From NCBI GenBank assembly GCA_017459665.1, contig JAFUCN010000002.1, forward strand, positions 1 through 58,089: a stretch of DNA of 58,089 bases, given 5' to 3'. Of the stretch, positions 7,701 to 17,193 are shown one piece after another (the first letter of the stretch is position 1; each line of letters begins with the position of its first letter). The position numbers were made by a program, and so were the translations under genes. The notes beneath the pieces were generated by a model. It made no database searches, was not told the DNA's origin, and saw only the letters and a program-made list of their open reading frames with translations. This stretch comes from Methanobrevibacter sp. (GTDB lineage: Archaea > Methanobacteriota > Methanobacteria > Methanobacteriales > Methanobacteriaceae).

Positions 7701-9971
7701 TCATTCGTTATCCTTTAGTGATTCAACCATATCCAATCTTTTGATTTTTCCTGAAAACATCAAGTTGACAAGAATTGAAACAACATAAACAATCAAAAAT
7801 GTTATTATGATTGTCTTTAAGGATATGTGTGCATTTAGATAAAATGAATCTCCCATTGTGCCCCACAAGTATTGTAAAACCTCACGACCCAAAGGAACTC
7901 CAATTATAAATCCGATTGTTGTAAACCAGAGATTTTGAGTCAACAACAGCTTTCTTAAATGTGATGACTTGAATCCCAAAACCTTTAGTGTTGCAAATTC
8001 CCTTTTAATTTCTGTAAAAGACAGCAATCCGAGATTATATAATACAATAACAGACAGCAACGCTGCAAATCCTGCCAGCATATAAATTATACTCATTGAT
8101 GATTCCATCATTGTATCCCAACTGTCGGTTAGGGAATCCATTGAAAATATTGTCTTTACCCCAGTGTAATTTTCTGTAACATCCTTAGATGAAATGATAC
8201 TGGTTGTTGTGTAATCTAAACCCAAATCATCCAATTTTTCTTTAGTTACAATGATTCCCTGACTGTTTGGATCAGAATGAATTCTATCAATTTTTGTTGA
8301 AACCCATTTATCAGAACCCATTATGTGCCATTTTACAGTATCACCAACTTCAACGTCAAGCAACTGAGACATTTTTTTAGAAAGTGAAATCTCACTGTCT
8401 TTAATTTCAATTGGATTTTTCTCATCATCTGTTGGAGTATACAGGTTATTATCATCAAGGACAGTGACCACACCCGATTTTTTAACATCATTTGCCTTAA
8501 TTTCAATAGCTGATTCCATTAGTTTTTCACCGTCAACCTCCCCAACCACATAATCGATTTGGGACGCAGTTGCATTATCTTCCAGGACCAGTTTTGATGA
8601 ATAGTGATTAATATCTCCATAAGCCCAATCCTTCATCTCATCAAAACCATCCATACATCCAAATGAAGCGACAATAATCAATGTGCATGCAAGTACTCCC
8701 ACAATACCCATTAATGCCCTAAATTTATTTCTTTTAGCATCACGATAATTCCATCTTACGTTAAATGAGAATTTATTCCAAATTCCAAACTTCTCTAAAA
8801 AGCCAAATGTTGTTATTTTTGGAGCTTTCGGCCTTATTGCACTGGACGGTGATTCATTTACAATATTTCTACACGCAAGATAAGAAACCAACGCTGCCAA
8901 TACCACCATTAAAACAGTAACAATAACAAAGCTCATATCAAATCCGGTTAGCCAATACGGAATCGAATATAAATCTGCCATCTCTTCAAACATTATCGGA
9001 GGAAGTGTCAAAGGCCCTAGAACAAAACCTAAAATGCCTCCTGCCAATACCATCCAGAACCCATATGAAATATAATGAAACATTATTGTGCGATTTTTAA
9101 ATCCTAAAGCCTTTAAAACTCCAATTTGAGTTCTTTGGGCATTGATTATTCTAGTCATTGTTGTTAGAAGTGTTAACATTGCAATGACTATAAATATTAC
9201 TGGAATTACATCTGTCATCATCTTGTGTTGGTCTGTTTCATCTTGGAACTCTGCAAAACTTGGATGTTGAGCTCGCGGCAAGAATGATGAATAGTCCCTG
9301 CCCAAATCATTGTCCAACTGTTTTTCATAGCTTGCAGAATCCCCATCATATTTAACAAGCAATACATTATATGGAATTTCACCTAATGGAAATGCTTTAT
9401 GGGACATGTAAGCAAAACCCATCTTATCATAATCAGGTATCATGGATGAGTCAGAAGTCTGATATAAATGCTCAGGAGAATAACCTAATCCCCTGATTTC
9501 TTTTGTTATTTCCACTCCATTAAGCTCAAACGTAATATCATCGCCGACAGTTAGATTTTTGGCTTCAGCAAAACGAATATCAAGCCATACTCCATCACCA
9601 TCCGATAAATCAAACTCATCACCTTTTATGAGATAAAATTTTGAAATATCATCATCCTCTAAAAAGTGCAATGTAATGTCAGGATCATTTTTAAAATCGG
9701 CTATCGAATTTACTACCAATTGTCTTTCCAAATCTTTTGTTAAAGACAAATCATTTACTTTATCTACAAAGTCTTTGTCCAAGTTAGATGTGTAAATCCA
9801 GCCATCTGCCAGATTTGTTTCACCATAATACTGATTTGCAGTTTCTTCAAATCCAAATGATTCAGCACCGAATCCTACAAATACATAAACTCCTAAAAAT
9901 GCCATTAAAAATATAGATATGAATTGAATCTTATGATTTTTAATGTCCCTGACCATCTTTTTTGCTAACAT
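7701..9971 (-). CDS. ABC transporter permease, FtsX/MacB-like, second in operon
   Basis: A 756-residue permease with the same two-FtsX-domain layout as its neighbours: an N-terminal helix (FISIFLMAFLGVYVFVGF), a long extracellular domain, three helices (res. about 255-385), then the second half with GIVGVLACTLIIVASFGC and three C-terminal helices. Conserved segments include WHIMGSDKWV and EFATLKVLGFKSSHLRKLLLTQN. Its start codon directly abuts the stop of the upstream permease (9971/9972), so the two are translationally coupled. Export of an unknown compound or extraction from the membrane is the family role; the substrate cannot be deduced. Confidence 0.9.
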   Translation of the reverse strand: MLAKKMVRDIKNHKIQFISIFLMAFLGVYVFVGFGAESFGFEETANQYYGETNLADGWIYTSNLDKDFVDKVNDLSLTKDLERQLVVNSIADFKNDPDITLHFLEDDDISKFYLIKGDEFDLSDGDGVWLDIRFAEAKNLTVGDDITFELNGVEITKEIRGLGYSPEHLYQTSDSSMIPDYDKMGFAYMSHKAFPLGEIPYNVLLVKYDGDSASYEKQLDNDLGRDYSSFLPRAQHPSFAEFQDETDQHKMMTDVIPVIFIVIAMLTLLTTMTRIINAQRTQIGVLKALGFKNRTIMFHYISYGFWMVLAGGILGFVLGPLTLPPIMFEEMADLYSIPYWLTGFDMSFVIVTVLMVVLAALVSYLACRNIVNESPSSAIRPKAPKITTFGFLEKFGIWNKFSFNVRWNYRDAKRNKFRALMGIVGVLACTLIIVASFGCMDGFDEMKDWAYGDINHYSSKLVLEDNATASQIDYVVGEVDGEKLMESAIEIKANDVKKSGVVTVLDDNNLYTPTDDEKNPIEIKDSEISLSKKMSQLLDVEVGDTVKWHIMGSDKWVSTKIDRIHSDPNSQGIIVTKEKLDDLGLDYTTTSIISSKDVTENYTGVKTIFSMDSLTDSWDTMMESSMSIIYMLAGFAALLSVIVLYNLGLLSFTEIKREFATLKVLGFKSSHLRKLLLTQNLWFTTIGFIIGVPLGREVLQYLWGTMGDSFYLNAHISLKTIIITFLIVYVVSILVNLMFSGKIKRLDMVESLKDNE

Positions 9972-12242
9972 TTATTCACCGCTTTTAAGGGATTCTACCA
10001 TATCCAACTTTTTAATTTTACGTGAAAACATCAGATTCACCAAAATTGACAAAGCAAAGGTTATTACGGCAGTTAAAAGGAAGTTTGTAGGAGATATGGA
10101 AGGCAATATGTAAAATGAATCTCCTGATGATTCCCACATGACCGCTAAAATAATATAACCCACAGGAAGACCTAATATAAATCCAATAGCGGTAAACCAC
10201 AAGTTTTGTGTCAATAACAGCCTTCTAAGCGCGCCACTTTTAAACCCTAAAACTTTAAGTGTTGCAATTTCCCTTTCAATTTCTGTAAATGACAATAATC
10301 CCAAATTATAAAGAACAATTACTGCTAAAAGAGATGCAAAGAAGATTAAAATGTAGATTAAAAGCCACATTGATTCTGTTAATTCATCCCAACTTGAAGT
10401 CATGTCTTTCATAGAGTTAGCTGCTTTAACCCCATCATAACTTTGATTAACATGCTGTGCTGTAACAATGCTTGTTGGAGTATAGTTTAAATCCAAATCT
10501 TCCAGTTTTTCTGAAGACAATATAAGACCCTGGGATATTGGATCTGCATGAATCTTATCTATTTTTGTTTTAACCCATTTATCAGAACCCATAATATGCC
10601 ATTTTACAGTATCACCAACTCCAACACCCAACATGTCAGCCATTTTTTGTGATATTGACACCTCATCATCCGCAATTTCTATCTTATTCCAGTCATAATC
10701 TGTTGGAGTTACCAAGCTTGTATCATTCAATACCAAAAGCGAACTGGATTTCTTGGCGTTATCCGATTCAATTTCAATAGCTCCTTCCATTAGTTTATCA
10801 CCATTGACCTCATCGGCAACGGTATTGATTTGTGAAGTAGTTGCATTTTCATCAATGACCAATTTTGAATCATAGTGATTTATCTGATTATATTCCCATT
10901 CTTTTAAATCATTCATTCCATCATACATTCCAAATGCACATACCAAAAGTGCGCTGCATCCAATTACTCCAATAATTGTCATGAGTGCTCTGAATTTATT
11001 TCTTTTAGCGTCACGATAATTCCATCGGACATTGAATGACAAATGTTTCCAGAAGCCTAATTTTTCAACAAAACCTGAACTGGAAACTTTAGGTGCCTTC
11101 GGCCTTATTGTGTCTGCCGGTTTTTCATCTGAAATGTTTTTTACAGCATAATACGAAACAGCAAGTGACATTATAATCATTAATGCAGCCACATACACAA
11201 AATTCATGCTCCAAGCCGGATCCCAAGAAGGCATTTTATATGTTGCACTCATTGAAGGGTAGAACAGCTGAGGCAATGTCATCGGCCCTATAACTAAACC
11301 CAAAATAGAACCTATTAAAACTAACCAGAACCCATAGGATACATAATGTAAGATTATTGAGCGATTTTTAAATCCGCTTGCTTTAAGAATCCCAATTTGA
11401 GTTCTTTGATGTGCAATTATCCTTGTCATTGTTGTAAGAAGAATCAGCATTGCAATCAAAATAAATACAACCGGGAAAATATCCCCCATCATTCTGTGTT
11501 GGTCCATTTCCTCGGAAAACTGACTGACGCTGGAATGTTCAGATTGAGGAATAAATGAACTGTAATATCCGTCCATATGATATGACAGTATATCTTCATA
11601 GTTTTCGGGTGTTCCATCAAACTTGACATTTAAAACATTATATGGTACAGTATCCATTGGAAATGCTTTATATGATAAATACGCAAAACCTATCTTGTTA
11701 AAGTCAGGTATGACAGATGATGTTGATGCATGATAAACATACTCTGGAGAATACCCCAAACCTTTAATTTCTTTTTCAATTTCAAACCCTTCAAACTCAA
11801 AGGTAATATTATCTCCAACATCAAGACCTTTGGCATCTGCAAAACTTTTATCTAACCAAACACCATCTTCATCATTAATATCCAACGGTTCCCCTTTAAT
11901 AAGATAGAATTTGGATATTGTGTTATTTTCAACAAAGTGTAGCGTAATATCGGGGTCGTTTTCAAAGTCTGCAACCGAATCCACAACCAATTGCCTTTCC
12001 ATTTGAGTGGTTGCACCTAAACAATCAACCTGATATAAAAACAAATCATTTATATTTGCTGAATATATCCAACCATCAGCCAAGTTAGTATCCTCATAAT
12101 ATTGATCAATATTGACTTCAAGGCCTACTGATTCTCCACCGACACCGGCAAAGACAAAAACTCCTAAAAATGCCATTAAAAAAATAGATAAAAATTGGGT
12201 TTTGTGCTTCCGGATGTCTCTTAACATCTTTTTTGAAAGCAT
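9972..12242 (-). CDS. ABC transporter permease, FtsX/MacB-like, first in operon
   Basis: A 756-residue permease, the first behind the ATPase gene and four bases from it. Layout: helix LSIFLMAFLGVFVFAG, extracellular domain, three helices around 260-390, then helix IIGVIGCSALLVCAFG, second extracellular domain with WHIMGSDKWVKTKIDKIHADPISQG, and three C-terminal helices. The three permeases are clearly related but diverged over their whole length, so this is an old expansion and not an assembly artefact. One ATPase with several permeases suggests alternative or heteromeric permease pairs. Confidence 0.9.
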   Translation of the reverse strand: MLSKKMLRDIRKHKTQFLSIFLMAFLGVFVFAGVGGESVGLEVNIDQYYEDTNLADGWIYSANINDLFLYQVDCLGATTQMERQLVVDSVADFENDPDITLHFVENNTISKFYLIKGEPLDINDEDGVWLDKSFADAKGLDVGDNITFEFEGFEIEKEIKGLGYSPEYVYHASTSSVIPDFNKIGFAYLSYKAFPMDTVPYNVLNVKFDGTPENYEDILSYHMDGYYSSFIPQSEHSSVSQFSEEMDQHRMMGDIFPVVFILIAMLILLTTMTRIIAHQRTQIGILKASGFKNRSIILHYVSYGFWLVLIGSILGLVIGPMTLPQLFYPSMSATYKMPSWDPAWSMNFVYVAALMIIMSLAVSYYAVKNISDEKPADTIRPKAPKVSSSGFVEKLGFWKHLSFNVRWNYRDAKRNKFRALMTIIGVIGCSALLVCAFGMYDGMNDLKEWEYNQINHYDSKLVIDENATTSQINTVADEVNGDKLMEGAIEIESDNAKKSSSLLVLNDTSLVTPTDYDWNKIEIADDEVSISQKMADMLGVGVGDTVKWHIMGSDKWVKTKIDKIHADPISQGLILSSEKLEDLDLNYTPTSIVTAQHVNQSYDGVKAANSMKDMTSSWDELTESMWLLIYILIFFASLLAVIVLYNLGLLSFTEIEREIATLKVLGFKSGALRRLLLTQNLWFTAIGFILGLPVGYIILAVMWESSGDSFYILPSISPTNFLLTAVITFALSILVNLMFSRKIKKLDMVESLKSGE

Positions 12243-12246
12243 ATGC

Positions 12247-12951
12247 TCACCATTCTAAATCAGTGACCTTTTTTGGATTTTCATTTATAACAATACTTTC
12301 AATCTGGCCGTTTTTAATTCTGATTACCTTATCGGCCGCTTCTGCAAGTATTGCATTGTGAGTTACAATTACAACAGTAGTATTTTTGTTATTGCTCATG
12401 TCCTGAAGTAAATTAAGGATTAACACTCCTGTTTTAGAATCAAGTGCTCCTGTTGGCTCGTCACATAAAAGCATGGTTGGCTGTTTAGCTACAGCTCTTG
12501 CAATGGAAACTCTTTGCTGTTCTCCGCCTGACAATTGCGCTGGAAACTGACTTGCATGGTCTTTAAGTCCAACAGAATCCAGAACATCCAAACCGTTAAT
12601 GTCAACATCCACAATGTCTTTCATCAGTTCAACGTTTTCAAGTGAAGTCAAATTTGGAATCAGGTTGTAGAACTGAAAAATAAAACCGACATTTTTTGCT
12701 CGGTATTCTGTTAGCTGATTGTCATTGAAGCTTTCAACGTTCTGTCCATTTACAATAATCTGACCGGAGGTTACTGAATCCAATCCCCCCAATAAATTTA
12801 GAAGGGTTGATTTACCTGCACCGGACGGTCCAAGGATTACAACAAATTCTCCTTCATCAATTGTAAAATTAACGTTATCCATAGCTTTTAGGATGTGATC
12901 TCCAGATTTATATTCCTTATTCACATTCTTAAATTCTATAATTGTACTCAT
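12247..12951 (-). CDS. ABC transporter ATPase, LolD/MacB-type
   Basis: A 234-residue ATPase of the LolD/MacB/SalX family. Walker [10 protein letters not shown] is at 41-49, the Q-loop Gln at 93 (IFQFYNLIP), the signature LSGGEQQR near 140, and Walker [13 protein letters not shown] near 160, followed by the H-switch VTHN. This family pairs with FtsX-type permeases that work by mechanotransmission. It heads the operon; a perfect DtxR-type palindrome overlaps the upstream side of its TATA box. A short run GAAGG lies 8 bases before the ATG as ribosome site. Confidence 0.95.
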   Translation of the reverse strand: MSTIIEFKNVNKEYKSGDHILKAMDNVNFTIDEGEFVVILGPSGAGKSTLLNLLGGLDSVTSGQIIVNGQNVESFNDNQLTEYRAKNVGFIFQFYNLIPNLTSLENVELMKDIVDVDINGLDVLDSVGLKDHASQFPAQLSGGEQQRVSIARAVAKQPTMLLCDEPTGALDSKTGVLILNLLQDMSNNKNTTVVIVTHNAILAEAADKVIRIKNGQIESIVINENPKKVTDLEW

Positions 12952-12991
12952 TAATATGCCTTCTTTAATTAATTGTATTTAAGTTTGTTTA

Positions 12992-13022
12992 ATATAGTAT
13001 ATATATTTAGGCATGCCTAAAT
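12992..13022 (-). promoter_or_regulatory. DtxR-type palindrome and TATA box of the ABC operon
   Basis: ATTTAGGCATGCCTAAAT at 13005-13022 is a perfect 18-base palindrome with TTAGG/CCTAA half-sites, as bound by DtxR/IdeR/MntR-family metal repressors. On the reverse strand it runs straight into TAAATATATATACTA, the likely TATA box. Similar sites occur at 14343-14358 and 34415-34428. Metal-dependent repression of the transporter is inferred. Confidence 0.65.
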
Positions 13023-13162
13023 ATTTTAGTTATGACCCACATATCCCTTATTGACGTCACCATGAAAAATTGTTTTAAGTTTGTAAAATTGCTTTAAAAT
13101 CATTATATTTAAGTATTTTGATTAAAAAAACTTTATATACTATTTAATTCCAATAAATAGCT

Positions 13163-13687
13163 ATGAAATATAGTAACATTAAAAATCAAAAAAATATAGT
13201 TGAAAATAAAAAACAAAAAAATGAATCATTTAAAAAATCCATTTACAATAAATATAATTTCAAAAAGTTTTGCGAACTAAAAGAAGAAAAAACAACAAGA
13301 AGGATATGTAAAAATGATTTACCACCCGAATTTGATGAAGAACTATGTGATTTCATCAATTTGTTTATGAAAAAAACAATGAATGTGAAAAATGAATGGG
13401 AATTCTACATCGATTACAAAAATAACGAAATAATTCATTGTTTACGTGGAAAATCAACAGGAGTGAGTGGATTGATTCATTCTGCATTAATGGAAAACAA
13501 AAAAATATTAACAATACACAACCATATTAAAGGAACTTATTCTGCTCCATCATGGAAAAATTTTGAAATATTAGATCATGAATTTGAAGATTATGAAATA
13601 ATATGTTCTGAAGAAGAATATTGGATTTTAGAAGCTCAAGGAAAATATCCTTCAAAATATATAAAAAAAATTCAAAACAGAAATTGA
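13163..13687 (+). CDS. MPN/JAMM-like hypothetical protein, probably frameshifted
   Basis: A 174-residue lysine-rich protein. Residues 1-50 are highly charged; the rest resembles RadC/JAMM-type domains, with a strand KKILTIHNH, a GTYSAPS segment after it and YEIICSEEEYWILE. The HxH plus Ser pattern fits a JAMM zinc site, but the final acidic ligand appears to be Asn, so catalysis is doubtful. The frame closes just after an eight-A run (13663-13670), and the next frame continues as good coding sequence to 13838, one base before the next ATG. The full product is then about 223 residues. TATA-like TTTATATACTAT lies about 30 bases ahead of the ATG. Function unknown. Confidence 0.55.
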   Translation: MKYSNIKNQKNIVENKKQKNESFKKSIYNKYNFKKFCELKEEKTTRRICKNDLPPEFDEELCDFINLFMKKTMNVKNEWEFYIDYKNNEIIHCLRGKSTGVSGLIHSALMENKKILTIHNHIKGTYSAPSWKNFEILDHEFEDYEIICSEEEYWILEAQGKYPSKYIKKIQNRN

Positions 13688-13838
13688 GATTATTTTTCAA
13701 GATACAAGAGAAAAATCCCTTGAAAAAAATGCAATTCTTGAAAACTATAATCCAAATGAAGATTATAGTAAAAGAATACAAGAACATATAAATAAACAAA
13801 ACAACAATATTAAATTAAGCAAAAAGGAGTATAGATAA
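13665..13838 (+). pseudogene. Frame-shifted C-terminal continuation of the JAMM-like gene
   Basis: In the frame one base ahead of the preceding gene, codons read FKTEIEIIFQDTREKSLEKN, then a Lys/Asn/Glu-rich tail ending KLSKKEYR and TAA at 13836-13838. It has no start codon of its own and is open only from the poly-A run. It therefore looks like the original C-terminus, split by a one-base change in the A run, by slippage, or by a sequencing error. Confidence 0.6.
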
Positions 13839-13839
13839 C

Positions 13840-14034
13840 ATGATACCAATCCGTCCAGGCTGGAAAATCACCAAAAGAGATGATGAAACACATAGATTAG
13901 ATTGGGGCGAAGATAATCCCCAACTAATAGAAGAAAAAAGAAAAAGGTTAAAAGATAAAATTATTAAACTCAACGAAGAAATGGGAAATACAATTAATCT
14001 AAAAGAAGAATATCCTACATTGTTTAATGAATAA
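13840..14034 (+). CDS. Small hypothetical protein coupled to the JAMM-like gene
   Basis: A 64-residue charged protein, MIPIRPGWKITKRDD at the start and a coiled-coil-like middle (QLIEEKRKRLKDKIIKLNEEMG). A strong ribosome site AAAGGAG lies 9 bases before the ATG. The gene begins one base after the stop of the frame-shifted continuation, which suggests a two-gene operon. I do not recognise the family. A partner role for the larger protein is only inferred from coupling. Confidence 0.65.
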   Translation: MIPIRPGWKITKRDDETHRLDWGEDNPQLIEEKRKRLKDKIIKLNEEMGNTINLKEEYPTLFNE

Positions 14035-14045
14035 TTTCCAGCAGT

Positions 14046-14306
14046 TTATTTTCTAAAAAACCTTAAATAAACAACAATAACAAGCAAAATCAAAGTTACT
14101 GCAGTTGCAACCATCCAATTCACAAAACCAAAAAGCAATGCCCAAATGAAAAATAACGCAAAGAAAATCAATGTTGTAACATTGCTTGAATGATATATAT
14201 CATTTATTTGCACAATATTCTTGTTGTCAAGTTTCGCTCCGCAATTACTGCACCTGCTTTCCTGCGGACTTAAAATCTTGTTGCATTTAGGGCATCTTTG
14301 AACAGA
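14046..14306 (-). CDS. Zinc-ribbon membrane protein
   Basis: An 86-residue protein starting MSVQRCPKCNKIL. It has an N-terminal zinc ribbon (CPKC...CSNCG) and two predicted membrane helices (LIFFALFFIWALLFGFVNWM and ATAVTLILLVIVVYLRFF). The ATG at 14306 fits a near-leaderless transcript, since a TATA-like TTTATATG lies about 35 bases upstream; an in-frame TTG at 14330 is less likely. A DtxR-like box precedes the TATA. Function is unknown; such zinc-ribbon plus helices proteins are common in this lineage. Confidence 0.7.
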   Translation of the reverse strand, partial: SVQRCPKCNKILSPQESRCSNCGAKLDNKNIVQINDIYHSSNVTTLIFFALFFIWALLFGFVNWMVATAVTLILLVIVVYLRFFRK

Positions 14307-14342
14307 CATGACAATTACTATGTACTCCAACCCATATAAATT

Positions 14343-14358
14343 TTAAGGCATACCTAAA
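14343..14358. promoter_or_regulatory. DtxR-like box upstream of the zinc-ribbon gene
   Basis: TTAAGGCATACCTAAA is a near palindrome close to the perfect box at 13005-13022, placed beside the TATA box of the zinc-ribbon gene and between it and the divergent hisA. Confidence 0.45.
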
Positions 14359-14434
14359 AAATTTAACAATAACCTATAAAACATTTCAAAACATATAATT
14401 ATATTATAATAAAATAATACAGGAAAAATCGTAA

Positions 14435-15178
14435 ATGTCATTTAATAAAGATGAAATGTTAATAATGCCTGCAGTCGATATAAAAAACGGTAAATGCGTT
14501 CAACTTGTTCAAGGAAAACCAGGAAGTGAAATGGTTGAAATAGAAAATCCCGAACTCGTTGCACTCCATTGGCAGGATCTAGGGGCTAAAAATATCCATG
14601 TAATTGACTTATCCGGAACAATTGATGGTGAAACCAGCTTCGATGTAATTAAAAGAATATTAAAAGAAGTTTCTGTTCCAATCCAATTAGGCGGCGGAAT
14701 CAGAGACTTAGAATATGCGAAAAAACTTCTGGATTTGGATATTGAAAGAATAATCATTGGAACAATGGGCATCAAACATCCAGAAACTATCGAAGAACTA
14801 TCAAAGGAATATGGCTCTGAGAGAATCATGATTTCACTTGACAGCAAAGACAACAAAGTTGTCATCAAAGGATGGCAGGAAAAAATTGACAAAAGTCCTG
14901 TTGAACTTTCAGCTGAATTTAAAGAACATGGAGCTGGAAGCATTTTATTTACAAATGTTGACGTTGAAGGCCTTTTAGGAGGTTTTTACACACAACCTGT
15001 AGAAGATTTAAAAAAATCTGTTGATATTCCAATAGTTTACTCAGGCGGAATAACAACCATAGAAGATATTAAAAAACTAAATGAAAGTGGTGTGGAAGGA
15101 GTTGTAATCGGTTCTGCACTTTACACTAATAAAATTGATTTAACTGAAGCTTTAAAATACCAAAAGAGGATAATATAA
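14435..15178 (+). CDS. hisA: ProFAR isomerase HisA
   Basis: A 247-residue (beta/alpha)8 barrel matching HisA, which isomerises the phosphoribosyl-formimino intermediate to its ribulosyl form in histidine synthesis. Seen: MPAVDIKNGKCVQLVQG with the catalytic Asp at the end of strand 1, the phosphate loops IQLGGGIRD and VYSGGI, and VVIGSALY. Length is normal for HisA. The stop overlaps the next start as TAATG (15176-15180), so hisA and ribL are coupled. Other his genes are not in the window. Confidence 0.95.
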   Translation: MSFNKDEMLIMPAVDIKNGKCVQLVQGKPGSEMVEIENPELVALHWQDLGAKNIHVIDLSGTIDGETSFDVIKRILKEVSVPIQLGGGIRDLEYAKKLLDLDIERIIIGTMGIKHPETIEELSKEYGSERIMISLDSKDNKVVIKGWQEKIDKSPVELSAEFKEHGAGSILFTNVDVEGLLGGFYTQPVEDLKKSVDIPIVYSGGITTIEDIKKLNESGVEGVVIGSALYTNKIDLTEALKYQKRII

Positions 15179-15639
15179 TGAAGATAATGGCGACCGGAAC
15201 ATTCGATATACTCCACCCAGGACACGGCGTTTACTTGGAGGAATCTAAAAAACTGGGTGGAGAAGATGCCGAGCTTTATGTTGTAGTTGCTCGTGATGCG
15301 ACAGTAGAAAGAAGAAAAAGAGTACCTATTGTTGGAGAAGACCAACGTTTAGAATTAATTAAAATGTTAAAACCTGTTACCGATGCTTATTTGGGTGATG
15401 CAAACGGCGACGTTTTTAAAATCGTTAGAGAAATCGACCCAGACATAATCACTGTTGGAGCTGACCAAAATCATGATATTAACAAACTGCAGGAAGCTAT
15501 TGATAAAAGAGGCTTGAAAGCAAAAGCAGTTCGTATAGAAAAGTATCGTGACTGTGAGCTTGACAGCAGCTGTAAAATTATTAGAAAAATTCAAAATACT
15601 GATTTTGAAGGAAAAATAATGGATCATTGTGAAGATTAA
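15178..15639 (+). CDS. ribL: FAD synthetase RibL (archaeal nucleotidyltransferase)
   Basis: A 153-residue cytidylyltransferase-fold protein matching archaeal RibL, which adenylates FMN to FAD. Motifs: GTFDILHPGHGVYLEE (residues 7-22, with the HxGH nucleotide site), and a phosphate-binding RRKRVPIVGEDQRLELI. Two Cys near the C-terminus (CELDSSC) are typical of RibL, which is sensitive to oxygen. It is coupled to hisA and followed after 12 bases by argC with GGAGATTAT as ribosome site. Confidence 0.9.
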   Translation: MKIMATGTFDILHPGHGVYLEESKKLGGEDAELYVVVARDATVERRKRVPIVGEDQRLELIKMLKPVTDAYLGDANGDVFKIVREIDPDIITVGADQNHDINKLQEAIDKRGLKAKAVRIEKYRDCELDSSCKIIRKIQNTDFEGKIMDHCED

Positions 15640-15651
15640 GGAGATTATACT

Positions 15652-16674
15652 ATGTTTAATGTAGCAATTATAGGAGCAAGTGGATATACTGGTGGAGAGC
15701 TTTTAAGAATGCTTTTAAACCATCCTGAAGTAGAGATTACAGATATCACTTCAAGGCAATACGATGGAACACCAGCACATAAGATACATCCACATATAAG
15801 AGATTCAGGACTTGTATTTAAAAATAAAAGTCCGTCTGAACTAGATGCTGACGTTGTATTTACTGCAACTCCACATGGAGCATCAATGAAAATCGTACCA
15901 GAAATTCTTGATACCGGTGCAAAAGTAGTTGACTTAAGTGGAGATTACAGATACAGAGATACTGAAGTTTATGAAAAATGGTATGGCATGGAACACACCG
16001 ACAAAGAAAACAAAGGTGTTTTTGGACTTCCAGAACTGTACAGGGACGAAATCAAAAAAACAAACCTTGTTGCAAATCCAGGATGTTTTCCAACTGGAGC
16101 CATTTTATCATCTTATCCATTAGTTAAAAATGATTTAGTTTCAAGAATTATCATCGATTCAAAAACTGGAGTTAGCGGAGCAGGTGTTAATCCGTCAGCA
16201 ACCACACATTATCCAAATATTGCGGATAATGTAAATCCATATAAGATTTCATCACACAGACATATGTCTGAAATCCAACAGGAACTAAAAGGATTTGAAG
16301 GCGTTAAAGTGTCATTTACACCACACCTAGTTCCAGTCAACAGAGGAATTCAAACAACAAGCCATAGCTTTTTAAATGATGAAAACCTAGATATTACTCC
16401 TGATGAAATCAGAAAACTATATGAAAAAGAATATGGTGAAGAATTCTTCATTAAACTTATGGATGAAGGAGAAATACCTCACTTAAGTTCTGTTAGAGGA
16501 TCCAATTTCGTACATATCGGAGGATTCGAAATTGACGATACCGGCAGACTGGTGATGTTATCTGTAATCGATAACCTTGTTAAAGGTGCATCAGGCCAAG
16601 CAATTCAAAACATGAACATTTTGCTTGGATTAGATGAAAGCACCGGTTTAACACACTTCGGTCTTCATCCTTAA
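15652..16674 (+). CDS. argC: N-acetyl-gamma-glutamyl-phosphate reductase
   Basis: A 340-residue ArgC that reduces N-acetylglutamyl phosphate to the semialdehyde in arginine synthesis. The NADP loop [12 protein letters not shown] begins at residue 8; the catalytic Cys145 lies in [18 protein letters not shown] and [12 protein letters not shown] near the C-terminus are also diagnostic. Length is normal. It belongs to a run of closely spaced genes with ribL upstream and a flavodoxin 18 bases downstream. Confidence 0.96.
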   Translation: MFNVAIIGASGYTGGELLRMLLNHPEVEITDITSRQYDGTPAHKIHPHIRDSGLVFKNKSPSELDADVVFTATPHGASMKIVPEILDTGAKVVDLSGDYRYRDTEVYEKWYGMEHTDKENKGVFGLPELYRDEIKKTNLVANPGCFPTGAILSSYPLVKNDLVSRIIIDSKTGVSGAGVNPSATTHYPNIADNVNPYKISSHRHMSEIQQELKGFEGVKVSFTPHLVPVNRGIQTTSHSFLNDENLDITPDEIRKLYEKEYGEEFFIKLMDEGEIPHLSSVRGSNFVHIGGFEIDDTGRLVMLSVIDNLVKGASGQAIQNMNILLGLDESTGLTHFGLHP

Positions 16675-16692
16675 AACTTAGGAGATTAAAAA

Positions 16693-17181
16693 ATGAACAG
16701 ATTAATAATTTATTATTCACAGGGAGGGACAACTGACTTGGTGGCTAAAACATTAGCTAAAAACTTAAATGCCAGTTTAGTTAGAATTCATGATTTGAAA
16801 AATCGTGAAGGATTTAAAAATAGATTATTATCTTCAATCAGTGCTATTCGAGAAGAAAAAACAGATATTGTTCCTGCAAAATTGGATTTGACCAATTATG
16901 ACACTATCTATTTTGGAACACCGACATGGGCTGGAAATCCGACACCTGCAATTTTAACAATAATCGACAGATGCAATCTCAGAGCAAAGGACGTTGTTCT
17001 GTTTGCAACTATGGATTCCAATCGTGGCGATTCAAACATTGAAAGGCTTGAAGAAAAAGTTAAAATCAGAGGTGCTAGAGTTATTGAGACCTTTACAATA
17101 ACCACTAAAAACAAAAGCCCGGAAAAACTAGTTAGCGATACTGAAGCAATAATTGAAATGAAAGATTTGAAAATGTATTAA
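16693..17181 (+). CDS. Flavodoxin
   Basis: A 162-residue flavodoxin-like protein. The FMN phosphate loop is YSQGGTTDLVAK at residues 8-19, and the second FMN loop is FGTPTWAGNPTPAI near residue 76. It probably shuttles electrons in the cytoplasm. GGAGATTAAAAA precedes the ATG. It lies between argC and pyrI with 12-18 base gaps, so it is likely cotranscribed, but no specific partner is evident. Confidence 0.88.
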   Translation: MNRLIIYYSQGGTTDLVAKTLAKNLNASLVRIHDLKNREGFKNRLLSSISAIREEKTDIVPAKLDLTNYDTIYFGTPTWAGNPTPAILTIIDRCNLRAKDVVLFATMDSNRGDSNIERLEEKVKIRGARVIETFTITTKNKSPEKLVSDTEAIIEMKDLKMY

Positions 17182-17193
17182 AGAGTGGATTAA

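Noticed and set aside
4954..12242. Triplicated permeases as assembly duplication
   Set aside because: The three genes differ throughout at the DNA and protein level, so they are old paralogues.
14509..14943. 144-codon reverse ORF opposite hisA
   Set aside because: Shadow of hisA, Ser/Leu-rich and without a ribosome site.
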